Notes: a model not told the origin generated them from the sequence alone. A stretch of 57,662 nucleotides of DNA from CAYTGR01 sp964437445 (GCA_964437445.1 CAYTGR010000031.1:1-57662); one strand, 5' to 3'; shown: positions 16,306 to 25,052, numbered from the stretch's first letter. Numbers and translations: made by a program.

Positions 16306-17937
16306 ATGCGTATCCTGGCCGGCGCTTTAGGTGATTGCGTCCATGTGGCGGGCGTCTCCCGCTTTCTGGCCGTGGCCGAACAACAAGGCCATGAAACATT
16401 CTTCACCGGTCCCGCCACCGACGCCGAGACCTTTGTGGAGCTGGCGCACAGCTTCCAGCCCGACCTGATCGGCGTGAGCTATCGCCTTACGCCGGAAAAT
16501 GCCCGCCTGGCCCTGCAAGAGTTCTGGGCGCTGATGCAGGCCGCCGGGCTGGCTGACCGCCGGTTTGTCTTCGGCGGGACGCCCCCCGTGGCAGCAGTGG
16601 CCCGGGAACTGGGCTATTTTGAGGCGGTCTTTGACGGCTCCGAGCCACCCGCTACGCTCATCCGCTTCCTGCGCGGCGAGGGCGCCACGGCCAGCACCAC
16701 CGCAATCCCACCCCAGACCACCGTCGCCCGCATCCACTGGAAAGCGCCTTACCCGCTGCTGCGCCATCATTTCGGCATCCCCGCTCTCACCATTGATCCC
16801 ACCGTGGAGGGCATCGCCGCCATCGCCGAGGCCGGCGTGCTGGATGTCGTCTCATTGGGCGCGGATCAGGACGCGCAAGAACACTTTTTCCGCCCTGATC
16901 TGCAGGACCCCAAGAGCAAAGGGGCCGGCGGCGTCCCCTTCCGCACCGAGGAAGATCTGCGCCGGCTCTATGCTGCCAGCCGCCAGGGCAACTACCCCCT
17001 CGTCCGCTCCTACTCCGGCACCGCCGACCTGCTCCGCTACGCCGAGCTGCTGGACCGCGTCCTGCACAACGCCTGGTGCGCCACCTCGCTCTTCTGGTTC
17101 AACGCGATGGACGGGCGCGGCCCGCTCAGCCTGGAGGAATCCATCCGCGATCACCTGGCGCTGATGGCCTGGCACGGGAAACGTGACCTCCCGGTAGAAG
17201 GCAACGAGCCTTACCACTGGGGGATGCGCGACGCGCCCGATGTCATCTCCGTCGCCGCCTCTTACCTCTACGCTTACAACGCCAAAAAGGCCGGTGTCCG
17301 CGATTACATCGCCACCTACATGTTTGAAAGCCCCAACACGCTTTCCAACCGGATGGACCTGGCCAAAGCCCTGGCCCAGATTCAGGTGGCCGAAGCCTTT
17401 GCCGACGACACCTTCCACATCTGGCGGCAGACGCGCACAGGCTTGCTCAGTTATCCGGTGGATCCGGCCCGCGCCCGCGCGCACCTGGCCGAATCCGTCT
17501 ACCTGCAAATGGCGCTGCGACCGGCCATCCTCCACGTCGTCGGCTACACCGAGGCCGATCACGCGGCCACGGCCGCCGAGGTCATTGAGTCGGCCACGAT
17601 GGCGCAACAGGTCATTGAGACCGCACTCTACGGCCAGCCCGACCTGACCGCCGATCCGCTGGTACAACAGCGGGCCGCCGAGCTCGTAGCCGAGGCGCAA
17701 ATCCTGATAGAAGCCATCCGCCAGTTGGGCGCCGACGCCGCCGAAGATCCGCTTAGCGATCCGGCCACCTTAGCCCGCGCCGTCATGGTTGGCCTGCTGG
17801 ATGCCCCCCAACTCCAGCGCAACCGCTTTGCGCGCGGTCGCATCCGTACCCGCGCCCTCAACGGCGCTATCGTCGCCGTAGACGAGCACGGCCACCCCCT
17901 CAACGAAACAACCCGTATCCGCCAACTATTAGGCTAA
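16306..17937 (+). CDS. Cobalamin-binding, mutase-like protein of unclear substrate
   Basis: The 543-residue protein starts with a B12-binding Rossmann-like domain (about residues 1-110). There A-G-A-L-G-D-C-V-H-V-A-G-V takes the place of the D-x-H-x-x-G cobalamin motif, with the Asp one residue further from the His than usual. F-T-G-P-A-T, G-V-S-Y-R-L-T and F-V-F-G-G-T-P-P follow. The rest (about 140-480) has the size and feel of a TIM-barrel catalytic domain, including F-W-F-N-A-M-D-G-R-G-P and F-E-S-P-N-T-L-S-N-R-M-D. I suggest an adenosylcobalamin mutase or B12 methyltransferase relative but cannot assign a reaction. ACGGAGGT precedes the ATG at 16306; the frame extends upstream without support. 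It is co-oriented with an opine-type dehydrogenase. Confidence 0.7.
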   Translation: MRILAGALGDCVHVAGVSRFLAVAEQQGHETFFTGPATDAETFVELAHSFQPDLIGVSYRLTPENARLALQEFWALMQAAGLADRRFVFGGTPPVAAVARELGYFEAVFDGSEPPATLIRFLRGEGATASTTAIPPQTTVARIHWKAPYPLLRHHFGIPALTIDPTVEGIAAIAEAGVLDVVSLGADQDAQEHFFRPDLQDPKSKGAGGVPFRTEEDLRRLYAASRQGNYPLVRSYSGTADLLRYAELLDRVLHNAWCATSLFWFNAMDGRGPLSLEESIRDHLALMAWHGKRDLPVEGNEPYHWGMRDAPDVISVAASYLYAYNAKKAGVRDYIATYMFESPNTLSNRMDLAKALAQIQVAEAFADDTFHIWRQTRTGLLSYPVDPARARAHLAESVYLQMALRPAILHVVGYTEADHAATAAEVIESATMAQQVIETALYGQPDLTADPLVQQRAAELVAEAQILIEAIRQLGADAAEDPLSDPATLARAVMVGLLDAPQLQRNRFARGRIRTRALNGAIVAVDEHGHPLNETTRIRQLLG

Positions 17938-17939
17938 TG

Positions 17940-17981
17940 TTTCACGTTTCACGCTTCACGTTTCACGCTTCACGTTTCACG
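17940..17981. repeat. Six 7-base units, TTTCACG/CTTCACG, after the B12-protein gene
   Basis: Six units run in perfect register, alternating TTTCACG and CTTCACG. The array starts two bases after the stop codon. With the array at 16262 it brackets the B12-protein gene. Confidence 0.9.
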
Positions 17982-18002
17982 TCTAATCCTTAATCCAGTT
18001 TT

Positions 18003-18031
18003 TTGACTTTTCACCCAAAACATAGCATAAT
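18003..18031 (+). promoter_or_regulatory. Promoter before the TPR/WL-motif gene
   Basis: TTGACT (18003-18008), a 17-base spacer and CATAAT (18026-18031) make a near-consensus housekeeping promoter about 50 bases upstream of the ATG at 18087. Confidence 0.75.
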
Positions 18032-18086
18032 TACTGGTAAGAGGACCGTTGAATAAAGTGTGACGGTCAGCTTAAAGGAGGCTCAA

Positions 18087-20254
18087 ATGACCCAGGTGAC
18101 CCTGCGCGCATACCAGGAAGAAATTGACCACCTGATTGACGAAGCTCGCTTCTTGGAGGCATTCGCCCACCTCCGCCATATTCTCAGTCAATATCCGCGT
18201 TACGCCGAAGCCTACTACCTGTTAGGCAAAACGATGTTGGAAGCGGATCTGCCTCAGCTGGCCGTAGATATGTTCCGGCGCGTCATCGTCGCCAACCCCG
18301 AACACCTGCTCGCCCGCGCCGGCCTGGGCGAAGCCCATATGCAGTTAGACAACCTCAACGCGGCGATCTGGAACCTGGAACGGACTTTTGAGCTCTCGCC
18401 CGGCGACCCCGACCTGGCAGAGGTGCTGCGGCGGCTCTACGGCCGCCGCGACGGCGCGGAGCCGGCCCACATTCCACTGACCCGCGCCGCCCTGGCCCGG
18501 CTCTATCTGCGCGCCAATCTCTACGGGCGTGCTGCCGACGAACTGCGGCCGCTGTTAGACAAAGAGCCACAGCGGGTTGACCTGCAACTGGCGCTGGCCG
18601 AAGCCTACTGGCGCGACGGGCAAGTCGTGCAGGCCGCGGACGCCTGCCAAAAAGTATTGGACCAGCTGCCGTACTGCCTGAAAGCGAACCTGCTCCTGGG
18701 CGATCTTTGGCTCACCAGCGGGCAGGAAGAAGGGGAACGCTATCTCAAACGGGCCCAGGAGGTAGATCCCGAGGGGGTGCTGGCCCAAGAGATCCTCGGT
18801 CCCACCTCCTCAGTGCCGGCCCAAGAGGTCACCCTGGAACGGCTCACGTACAAACCAGAAGCGGTGGAGGGTGACCGGAGCGCCGAATGGTTCAAACGTC
18901 TGGAAGCTGCCTCGGCGACCGTCGGCATTTCCGAGGCGATTCCCGAAATGACCGCCGGTGAGATGCAGCTGGTAGACCTCACCGCCAGTCTGGAAACCCA
19001 GATTCAGATCCCCGACTGGCTCCGCGATCTGGGCGCCGGTGGAGAGGAGGCCGGGCTCGGCGGTTTTGACTGGATGGGCGTCGCCGTGACCGAGGCCGGT
19101 CCAGCCGAGGCCGGTGAGCGTGAAGCGGCCGTCCCCGATTGGCTGCGCGAATTTGAAGCCCAGGCCGGCGTGGCCGAAGGGGTCGCCCCACCCGAGGCTG
19201 CCGAGGCTCCCGATTGGTTGAGCGCCTTCCAGGCGGCGCCGGCCGCCCCGGCGGCCGAGGTCACTGAAGCTGCCCCGCCGGTTGAGGAAGGGGTCCCCGA
19301 CTGGCTCCGTGAACTCCAACCCGAAGCGGCGGGCGAGGAAATCTCCACGCAGGAGCTCCCCGTGGCACCTGCCGAGGGCATCCCTGAGTGGCTGCGGGAG
19401 CTCCAACCGCCGGCGGCAGCTCCGGCGGCCGCAGCGCCGGCCGAAGCGGAAGGCCTCCCGGATTGGTTGCGCGGGCTCCAGCCCCCCGCCGCGGCCGGAG
19501 AGGCCGCCCCGGTCGTTGAAGGAGAAGCGTTCCCCACCTGGCTGGAGGAAGCCCCCTCCCCGGCCCAGGCCGCCGAAGAAGAAATTCCGCCAGCAGAGCT
19601 GCCGGCCGTGGAAGAGGCCATTCCCGAATGGCTAAAGGCCATGCAGCCCTCGGCCGCCGTCACGGGAGGAATGGAAGAAGAGGAAGAAACGGCTACGCTG
19701 GAGCTGCCGGCCATGGAAGAGGCCATTCCCGAATGGTTACAGGCCATGCAGCCCCCGGCTGCCGTCACGGAGGAGGAAGAGGAAGAAACAGCTACGCTGG
19801 AGCTGCCGGCCGCAGAAGAGGCCCTCCCTGACTGGCTGCAAGCCGCCCCATCCGCGGCCGTCGTCGAAGCAGCGCCCGCGGCTCCAGCCGAAGAAGGCTT
19901 GCCCGATTGGCTGCGTGAATTCCAGCCGCCGGCCGAAGCGGCTCCGGCTGCCGAGCTGCCCCCCACTCCGGCCGGGGAAGGAGTACCCGAATGGCTACGC
20001 GAGCTTCAGCTGCCCCCCGAGGCCCCTGAAGCGCCGACGCCAGAAGCCGAGGCAATGTTCGGCTGGCTCTCCTTCGGCGGGGAAACCACCGAAGTGGAAG
20101 CCCCACCCGCCGCCCCATCGCGGGCAGAATTAGCAGAGCCGGTAGAACTGGCAGAGCCGACAGAGGAAGCACCGGCCCCGGTCCAGGAAGCAGCCACACC
20201 GGAAGCTTTCTTCGGCTGGATGGCTTTTGGCCCGGAGGTCACAGAGGTTGCAGC
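18087..20254 (+). CDS. TPR protein with repeated P-[DE]-W-L motifs, part before gap
   Basis: The first 200 residues are tetratricopeptide repeats (A-Y-Y-L-L-G-K-T-M-L, A-R-A-G-L-G-E-A-H, L-A-L-A-E-A-Y-W-R). From about residue 300 the chain becomes a long Ala/Pro/Glu-rich, probably disordered stretch. It is punctuated by about 14 short motifs of the form [I/V/L]-P-[D/E]-W-L-[R/K/Q]-x-[L/F/M]-Q-P; the last two copies are F-G-W-[LM]-x-F-G. Regular spacing of 20-35 residues suggests binding sites for a partner or for each other. Two modules near 19620-19830 are almost identical at DNA level, so the array is still duplicating. AAAGGAGG precedes the ATG at 18087. The frame is lost at the N run. Function unknown; TPR proteins are usually scaffolds. 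Confidence 0.8.
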
Positions 20255-20354
20255 NNNNNNNNNNNNNNNNNNNNNNNNNNNNNNNNNNNNNNNNNNNNNN
20301 NNNNNNNNNNNNNNNNNNNNNNNNNNNNNNNNNNNNNNNNNNNNNNNNNNNNNN
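20255..20354. other. Scaffold gap (100 N)
   Basis: Exactly 100 undetermined bases inside the Pro/Ala/Glu repeat region of the TPR protein. The reading frame differs on the two sides, consistent with an arbitrary placeholder. The cause is probably the repetitive GC-rich sequence. Confidence 0.98.
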
Positions 20355-20355
20355 C

Positions 20356-21333
20356 GCGCCGGTAGAAGTAGCCGCGCCGCCGGTGGAGGTCCCGCCGCCC
20401 GCGCCCGTGGCCGAGGCCGCACCCGCTGCGCCGCCCCCGGCCGAAGAGGGGCTGCTCTCCGGGGATGACGCCCTGGCCTGGCTGGCCAGCCTCACCGTCG
20501 GCAAGGAGGCAGAACTCCGCGCCCAGGCCGAGGCCGAAGCCCAGGTCCGCGTCGCCGAGATCCTCGGCCGCAAGCCCGCCGAGGTCGCGCCGCCGCCTGC
20601 CCCGGCACCGGTGGCCGAAGTCCCGCCGCCGCCCGCGCCGGTAGAAATAGCCGCGCCGCCGGTGGAAGAGGTGACACCCCTGCCTCCACCTGCAGTAGAG
20701 GCGGCACCGGCAGTACCGTTTGCGCCGGAGAAAGAGGCTGCCCCTCCCGTCGTTGAAGTCCCGCCGCCCGCCCCCGCCACAAAGGTTGTGCCGCCGGTGG
20801 TTGAAGTCCCACCGCCCACGCCCGTGGTAAAGGCCGCGCCGCCGGTGGTTGAAACCCCACCACCGCCCGCACCCGTCGTGCCACCGGCCGCAAAGGTCAC
20901 GCCGCCTCCGCCCCCGGCGAGAAAGCCCACCCCGCCGCCGCCAGCCGCCGAGGAAGCGCGGCCAGCACCGGCACGCCCCAAACCGGCCCCCCGGCCGCCC
21001 ACGCCCCCGGTCACGCCGCCGGCCGCCGTCCCTGCTGCCGGGCTGGAGGCCCTGCGCGAACAGGTGAGGGTACACAAAAACGACCACGAGGCCCGGCTGG
21101 CCCTGGCCCGGGCCCTGTGGTCCGCCAATGAGACCGAGGAAGCGCTCAGCCATTACACGCGGCTCATCCGCGCCAAGATGCTGATGCGGGAGGTCTTCAC
21201 CGACCTGGAACGCTACATCCAGGAGCGGCCCCGGGTCCCGCAGCTCTGGCGTACCCTGGGCGATGCCTACATGAAAGATGGGCAAATGAACAAAGCCATG
21301 GAGACCTACAATCAGGCGATGAGCCTGCTGTAG
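20356..21333 (+). CDS. TPR protein with repeated P-[DE]-W-L motifs, C-terminal part after gap
   Basis: The first codons after the gap read A-P-V-E-V-A-A-P-P-V-E-V-P-P-P, continuing the low-complexity linker. A similar A-P-V-E-I-A-A-P-P-V-E-E recurs 95 residues later. A degenerate W-L motif (A-L-A-W-L-A-S-L) lies near 20476. A very Pro-rich run reaches about 21030, and the chain ends in two TPR-like helical pairs (A-R-L-A-L-A-R-A-L-W-S-A-N-E and W-R-T-L-G-D-A-Y-M-K-D-G-Q). The gene therefore has TPRs at both ends and a disordered middle. Together the two pieces exceed 1,040 codons plus the gap. I infer one gene because linker composition matches on both sides; the frame shift is a gap effect. 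Confidence 0.75.
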   Translation, partial: APVEVAAPPVEVPPPAPVAEAAPAAPPPAEEGLLSGDDALAWLASLTVGKEAELRAQAEAEAQVRVAEILGRKPAEVAPPPAPAPVAEVPPPPAPVEIAAPPVEEVTPLPPPAVEAAPAVPFAPEKEAAPPVVEVPPPAPATKVVPPVVEVPPPTPVVKAAPPVVETPPPPAPVVPPAAKVTPPPPPARKPTPPPPAAEEARPAPARPKPAPRPPTPPVTPPAAVPAAGLEALREQVRVHKNDHEARLALARALWSANETEEALSHYTRLIRAKMLMREVFTDLERYIQERPRVPQLWRTLGDAYMKDGQMNKAMETYNQAMSLL

Positions 21334-21343
21334 TCGCACTCTC

Positions 21344-21398
21344 AATCAGCGAGCCGGCGACCAGCATTCCGCTCCGTCGGCTCGCTGATTTGCTGATT
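21344..21398. repeat. Inverted repeat built from CGCTGATT units
   Basis: AATCAGCGAGCCG (21344-21356) pairs perfectly with CGGCTCGCTGATT (21378-21390), followed by another unit TGCTGATT. The hairpin lies between the TPR gene stop and ndk. The left arm plus the adjoining GCG recurs at 50871. Confidence 0.85.
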
Positions 21399-21428
21399 TC
21401 TCACTATTCTCACTGAGGGAGGCACTCC

Positions 21429-21887
21429 TTGTTAGAACAAACGCTGGTCATCCTCAAACCCGATACCGTCCAACGCGGACTGATGGGCGAGATCATCGCC
21501 CGGATTGAGCGGCGCGGGTTGCGCATTGTAGCCATGAAAATGATGCGCATCACGTCGGAACTGGCCGAAAAACATTACGCCGAGCACATCGGCAAGCCGT
21601 TCTACCCCGGCCTGTTCGCTTTCATCACCTCCGGCCCGGTAGTCGTGATGGTCGTGGAAGGTCCCGGCGCTATCGGCACGCTGCGCGCCATGATGGGCAA
21701 AACCAATGCCACTGAGGCCGCTCCCGGCACAATTCGGGGTGACCTGGGCATCTCCAACCAGCGCAATCTCATCCACGGCTCCGACGGCCCCGAAGCGGCA
21801 GCACGCGAGATCGCGCTCTACTTCCAACCCGAAGAACTGCTCACGTACCGGCGAGACGTGGATCCGTGGATCCACAGCGAGTTATAA
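21429..21887 (+). CDS. ndk: Nucleoside diphosphate kinase
   Basis: The 152-residue enzyme shows the complete NDK pattern. It has L-V-I-L-K-P-D-T-V-Q-R-G at the start, H-I-G-K-P-F-Y-P-G-L in the middle, T-N-A-T-E-A-A-P-G-T-I-R-G-D near residue 105, and N-L-I-H-G-S-D with the phosphorylated His. It equilibrates nucleoside di- and triphosphates. Translation probably begins at TTG (21429), with GAGGGAGG upstream at suitable distance; no ATG lies before the conserved first strand. The GNAT gene follows four bases after the stop. Confidence 0.97.
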   Translation: MLEQTLVILKPDTVQRGLMGEIIARIERRGLRIVAMKMMRITSELAEKHYAEHIGKPFYPGLFAFITSGPVVVMVVEGPGAIGTLRAMMGKTNATEAAPGTIRGDLGISNQRNLIHGSDGPEAAAREIALYFQPEELLTYRRDVDPWIHSEL

Positions 21888-21891
21888 TGCC

Positions 21892-22464
21892 ATGGACGCG
21901 CTGCTGATCCAGGCCCTGACGCCAGACCGGCTAGAGGATTACCTGGCGTTTTTTGACGGCGACGCTTTCGCCGACAATCCAGACTGGTCAGCCTGCTACT
22001 GCTACTTCTACCACGCCCCTGGCAGTATGAAAGATTGGGAGGCCCGCACGGCCGCTGAAAATCGCGCCGCCGTCGCAGATTTGATCCAGGCCGGGAAGCT
22101 GCACGGCTACCTCGCCTACGTGGATGGCCGGCCGGTGGGCTGGTGTCACGCTGCTCCCCGGCCGGAGTTCCCCAACCTCCGGCGTGACCGGCAGCTGGAC
22201 ACCCCCGACGCGGCTGCCGTTGGCTCCATCGTCTGCTTCATCGTCGCCCGCCCCTACCGGCGACGTGGCATCGCGCGCGGTCTTCTCCAGGCTGCGTGCG
22301 CCGGTTTCCGTGATGCCGGTCTCACTTACGCGGAGGCCTACCCTCAGCTCAACACCACCGACGCAAGCGCCAACTACCACGGCCCCCTATCGCTCTACCT
22401 GGCGGAAGGGTTCAGCATCGTCAAGAGCTTTGAGCACTTCTGCTTAGTACGCAAAACGTTGTAG
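21892..22464 (+). CDS. GNAT family N-acetyltransferase
   Basis: The 190-residue protein has the acetyl-CoA binding segment V-A-R-P-Y-R-R-R-G-I-A-R-G-L-L-Q-A-A near residues 120-137, which is the Q/R-x-x-G-x-G/A motif of the GNAT fold. The N-terminal half contains N-P-D-W-S-A-C-Y-C-Y-F-Y-H, seen in an uncharacterised GNAT subgroup. The substrate is unknown. I start at 21892 (M-D-A-L-L-I-Q-A-L-T) because the longer frame would overlap ndk for 180 bases. There is only a weak ribosome binding site, and coupling to ndk translation is likely. Confidence 0.83.
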   Translation: MDALLIQALTPDRLEDYLAFFDGDAFADNPDWSACYCYFYHAPGSMKDWEARTAAENRAAVADLIQAGKLHGYLAYVDGRPVGWCHAAPRPEFPNLRRDRQLDTPDAAAVGSIVCFIVARPYRRRGIARGLLQAACAGFRDAGLTYAEAYPQLNTTDASANYHGPLSLYLAEGFSIVKSFEHFCLVRKTL

Positions 22465-22502
22465 GAAACAGGGTATCTTTTCAATATCTGGGGATTCAGG
22501 TT

Positions 22503-22549
22503 TGTAGGGAGGTGCTTTAGCGCCGTTTTCAGCGCGCCGAAGCGTGCCA
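22503..22549 (-). repeat. Dispersed palindromic repeat, copy 1 (core GGCGCTAAAGC)
   Basis: Read on the minus strand it runs CTTCGGCGCGCTGAAAACGG, then CGCTAAAGCACCTCCCTAC. This matches the layout of the copies at 25160 and 46390: a GCGC palindrome, a short spacer, ACGGCGCTAAAGCGCC and CTCACTA. It is the most diverged copy. Confidence 0.65.
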
Positions 22550-22694
22550 CTAAGAATCCTCGCCTCGCCTTGGGGGAAAGATACCAGGTCGTTTTGTTTT
22601 ATGAAAGCTGCTACCCAATCTGTACTAAAATCGTATACAATTCAAGGAAAGCACGCTTGACCTCACTCCTGAGAAACAGCAAAAGGAGGAGCAA

Positions 22695-25052
22695 ATGAGC
22701 GAGGATGCCGCGTGGCGTGAATTCCAACGCCGTTCGGCTCTGGTGGATGCGCAAATTGGCCAGGCCGACCAGCTGGAGGCCGCACGCCAGGTAGAAGCCG
22801 CGTTGACCGCTTACCGGGCCTGCTTTGATATCGCCCAACGCGAAGCCATCCCCCTGTACATCCACCAGCTGACCCATATCTGGATGGGGATCGGCTTTTG
22901 TTACGCCGACCACCAGCAATGGGATCAGGCGCTACAATTCTACCAGCAGGTGGAAAAGGTGTTGAAAGCGGCCGAGGCTATCCAACAAGATCCCCAATCG
23001 CCCGCGGCCCAGGAACAGGTCAGGGAGTGGACCCACTGGTTGCCACCAGGTGTGCAGGTGATCATGCCGGAGGGCTTTGAGCCGGCAGAAGGGCTGGCTT
23101 ACCTCTACGAATCTATGGGGCTGGCCTACGACAACTCTGACCGGTTCTCAACGGCCCAGACCTTTTACCAGCAGGCCATTGAAGGCCACCAACAGCGAAA
23201 TGACATGACCAGCGCCGCGCGGGTATGGGAACACGTGGCGGTCCACCGGCAACGCCGGGAAGACTGGGAAAATTTGCAGGTTGCCGCCGAGCAACTGCTG
23301 GCGCTCGCCGAAAAAAGCCAGGACGTCAACAGGAAAATCAGGGCCCTGCAATTCCTGGCCCAGGCCAGCTGGAACCAGCTACGGATGCTGGCAGCATTAG
23401 AGTATCTGAAACGAGTGGTAGAGCTGGAACAACAGGGCCAGCACCCTGATTTGTCCCACGATGAGCAGATGTTAGCCAACTTCCGCCGTCTGTTGGGGGA
23501 GCTGTTACAAAAGCGGCTGGCCCAGGCCCAACCCGTCCGCGCCAAAGTGTTGCCCGACCCGGCTCGCTTTCAGCCGCTCGCGGAGCTGTGCACCGGGATC
23601 ACGGTGCAGAAAAGCGTGGAGCGCGGCGCGCCTCAGCTGCTTTTCGTCATCCAGACCCGCAAGTTTGACCTGGCGCTCCAGGCGCTGCAGTTGTTCCATC
23701 TCACGCTGCTGCCGCTCAACGTCCAATTCATGCGCCAGATTTCCGGGCCTGATAACAAAATGTTCCCCCAAGAGGCGGATTTCTGGATTGAGTGGGCGTT
23801 GTCTGATCTGACTTCTACCTCGCTATGGCGCACCATGCTCCGACCAGCCGAACGCGACGCATGGGCCGCCCTCAACGCTCAGAGCCCATGCTTCATGATC
23901 GTGCTGGAAGAAGAAAAGCGCGGCCTGTTTGGCAAACCGCGACGCGAAGCCGTCCCCGGCCTCTACGAACCCTACCGGCTGGACTGGCAGGGCATTGAGG
24001 GCGTGGCCACCTACCTGCGCTCCAGCTGGCGCGAGGTGAATCCCGCCCGCATCCAGGCCGTGTTGGAGCTGCTCCAGCAGCGCCTGGACGAACACGGTCC
24101 GGCCGCCGGCCTGTTGACCCAGATGGGCTTCCTCTATCGGGTGGTGGGGCAGCTGGACCAGGCCGAGAAATGTTACCTGGAGGAGATTCGGTTGGGGTTG
24201 CGCGCCGATGGTCTCCCCGGACCGGGAGCGTGGACGGCCCTCTGCAACCTGGGGACGGTCTACAAGAAACAACAGGCCCTGGAACGGGCGCGCCTCAGTT
24301 ACCGGTTGGCGCTGTTGATGAACCCCAACTACTTTGAGGTCCTGCTCAGTCTCCCCGGCATCTTAGAGCCCCTTGACCACCAGCTGCTCTGTCTGGGGCG
24401 CGCCTGGCGCCTCCGGCCTACCGATCCGTTGCTCAAGGCCGCCGTACGCAATCTCTGCACCGAATATCCCCACGCTGTGGATGAAACAGCCCGCCTGATC
24501 CGAGAAATCGGGCAGGCGATGGATCTATCCCGGCCGCTGGAATACCTGGCGGTGCCCAATCCGGCCGCGGCCGTCCAGGAGTTGCTGGCAGCGCCGACGG
24601 CGGTTGGCCTGGGCGCAGCCCCGGCCGGCGGCCCGGCGGGTCCGCTGACCGCGTTGGAGCAGGTGATGCAGGTGCTGGCTCAGTTTGCCGCGGTCCATGC
24701 CGGCTCAGTCAGCCCCACGCTCAAGGGCGCCACCTGGCAGGTAACGCTGGAAGAGTTAGAGGAACTCAAGAAGGACCTGCAGGGCAAAGTGAGTGTAGAG
24801 AAGACGCCCGGCGCGGTCCTGCAATTAGAGCGAGAGCCCGAACTGATCGTGCGCGTGGTGCTCAACCTGCCCCAATGCAAGGTCCAGGTCCTGCAAGAGA
24901 CACGATTGCCGAACGTACCCCAACCGGCGCTCAAAAGCGTTGCCGCCGAGACCATCGCCGCCCGGGCCGAGACGCTGTTTGCGCTGTTAAACCAGTGGGT
25001 GGAAGAGGGAGTACTCTATCAAGTGGGGGGCCGCTGGTACGCCCGGCTGTAG
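22695..25052 (+). CDS. Large TPR-containing protein of unknown function
   Basis: The 785-residue protein has TPR-like helices at about residues 55-100, 140-240 and 450-560 (for example L-A-Y-L-Y-E-S-M-G-L-A-Y-D-N-S-D and L-L-T-Q-M-G-F-L-Y-R-V-V-G-Q-L-D-Q-A-E-K-C-Y). Between them, about residues 270-430, lies an unrecognised domain with L-P-L-N-V-Q-F-M-R-Q-I-S and C-F-M-I-V-L-E-E-E-K-R-G-L-F-G-K. The C-terminal 150 residues (T-W-Q-V-T-L-E-E-L-E-E-L-K-K-D) are also unassigned. No signal peptide or membrane segment is seen, so it is probably cytoplasmic. AAAAGGAGG stands five bases before the ATG. Together with the WL-motif protein it makes two large TPR proteins in 7 kb. An intrinsic terminator follows. 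Confidence 0.8.
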   Translation: MSEDAAWREFQRRSALVDAQIGQADQLEAARQVEAALTAYRACFDIAQREAIPLYIHQLTHIWMGIGFCYADHQQWDQALQFYQQVEKVLKAAEAIQQDPQSPAAQEQVREWTHWLPPGVQVIMPEGFEPAEGLAYLYESMGLAYDNSDRFSTAQTFYQQAIEGHQQRNDMTSAARVWEHVAVHRQRREDWENLQVAAEQLLALAEKSQDVNRKIRALQFLAQASWNQLRMLAALEYLKRVVELEQQGQHPDLSHDEQMLANFRRLLGELLQKRLAQAQPVRAKVLPDPARFQPLAELCTGITVQKSVERGAPQLLFVIQTRKFDLALQALQLFHLTLLPLNVQFMRQISGPDNKMFPQEADFWIEWALSDLTSTSLWRTMLRPAERDAWAALNAQSPCFMIVLEEEKRGLFGKPRREAVPGLYEPYRLDWQGIEGVATYLRSSWREVNPARIQAVLELLQQRLDEHGPAAGLLTQMGFLYRVVGQLDQAEKCYLEEIRLGLRADGLPGPGAWTALCNLGTVYKKQQALERARLSYRLALLMNPNYFEVLLSLPGILEPLDHQLLCLGRAWRLRPTDPLLKAAVRNLCTEYPHAVDETARLIREIGQAMDLSRPLEYLAVPNPAAAVQELLAAPTAVGLGAAPAGGPAGPLTALEQVMQVLAQFAAVHAGSVSPTLKGATWQVTLEELEELKKDLQGKVSVEKTPGAVLQLEREPELIVRVVLNLPQCKVQVLQETRLPNVPQPALKSVAAETIAARAETLFALLNQWVEEGVLYQVGGRWYARL

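Noticed and set aside
17940..17981. TTTCACG array as a CRISPR or prophage attachment site
   Set aside because: Units are 7 bases with no unique spacers and no cas or integrase genes nearby.
20227..20354. Frameshift in the WL-motif TPR gene
   Set aside because: The frame change coincides exactly with a 100-N placeholder of unknown length, so no biological frameshift can be claimed.
18979..21345. Several long open frames on the minus strand opposite the WL-motif TPR gene, rich in Gly/Ser/Ala/Thr
   Set aside because: They are complements of a GC-rich repetitive coding region, have no ribosome binding sites and show biased low-complexity composition; the plus frame has TPRs, promoter and ribosome binding site.
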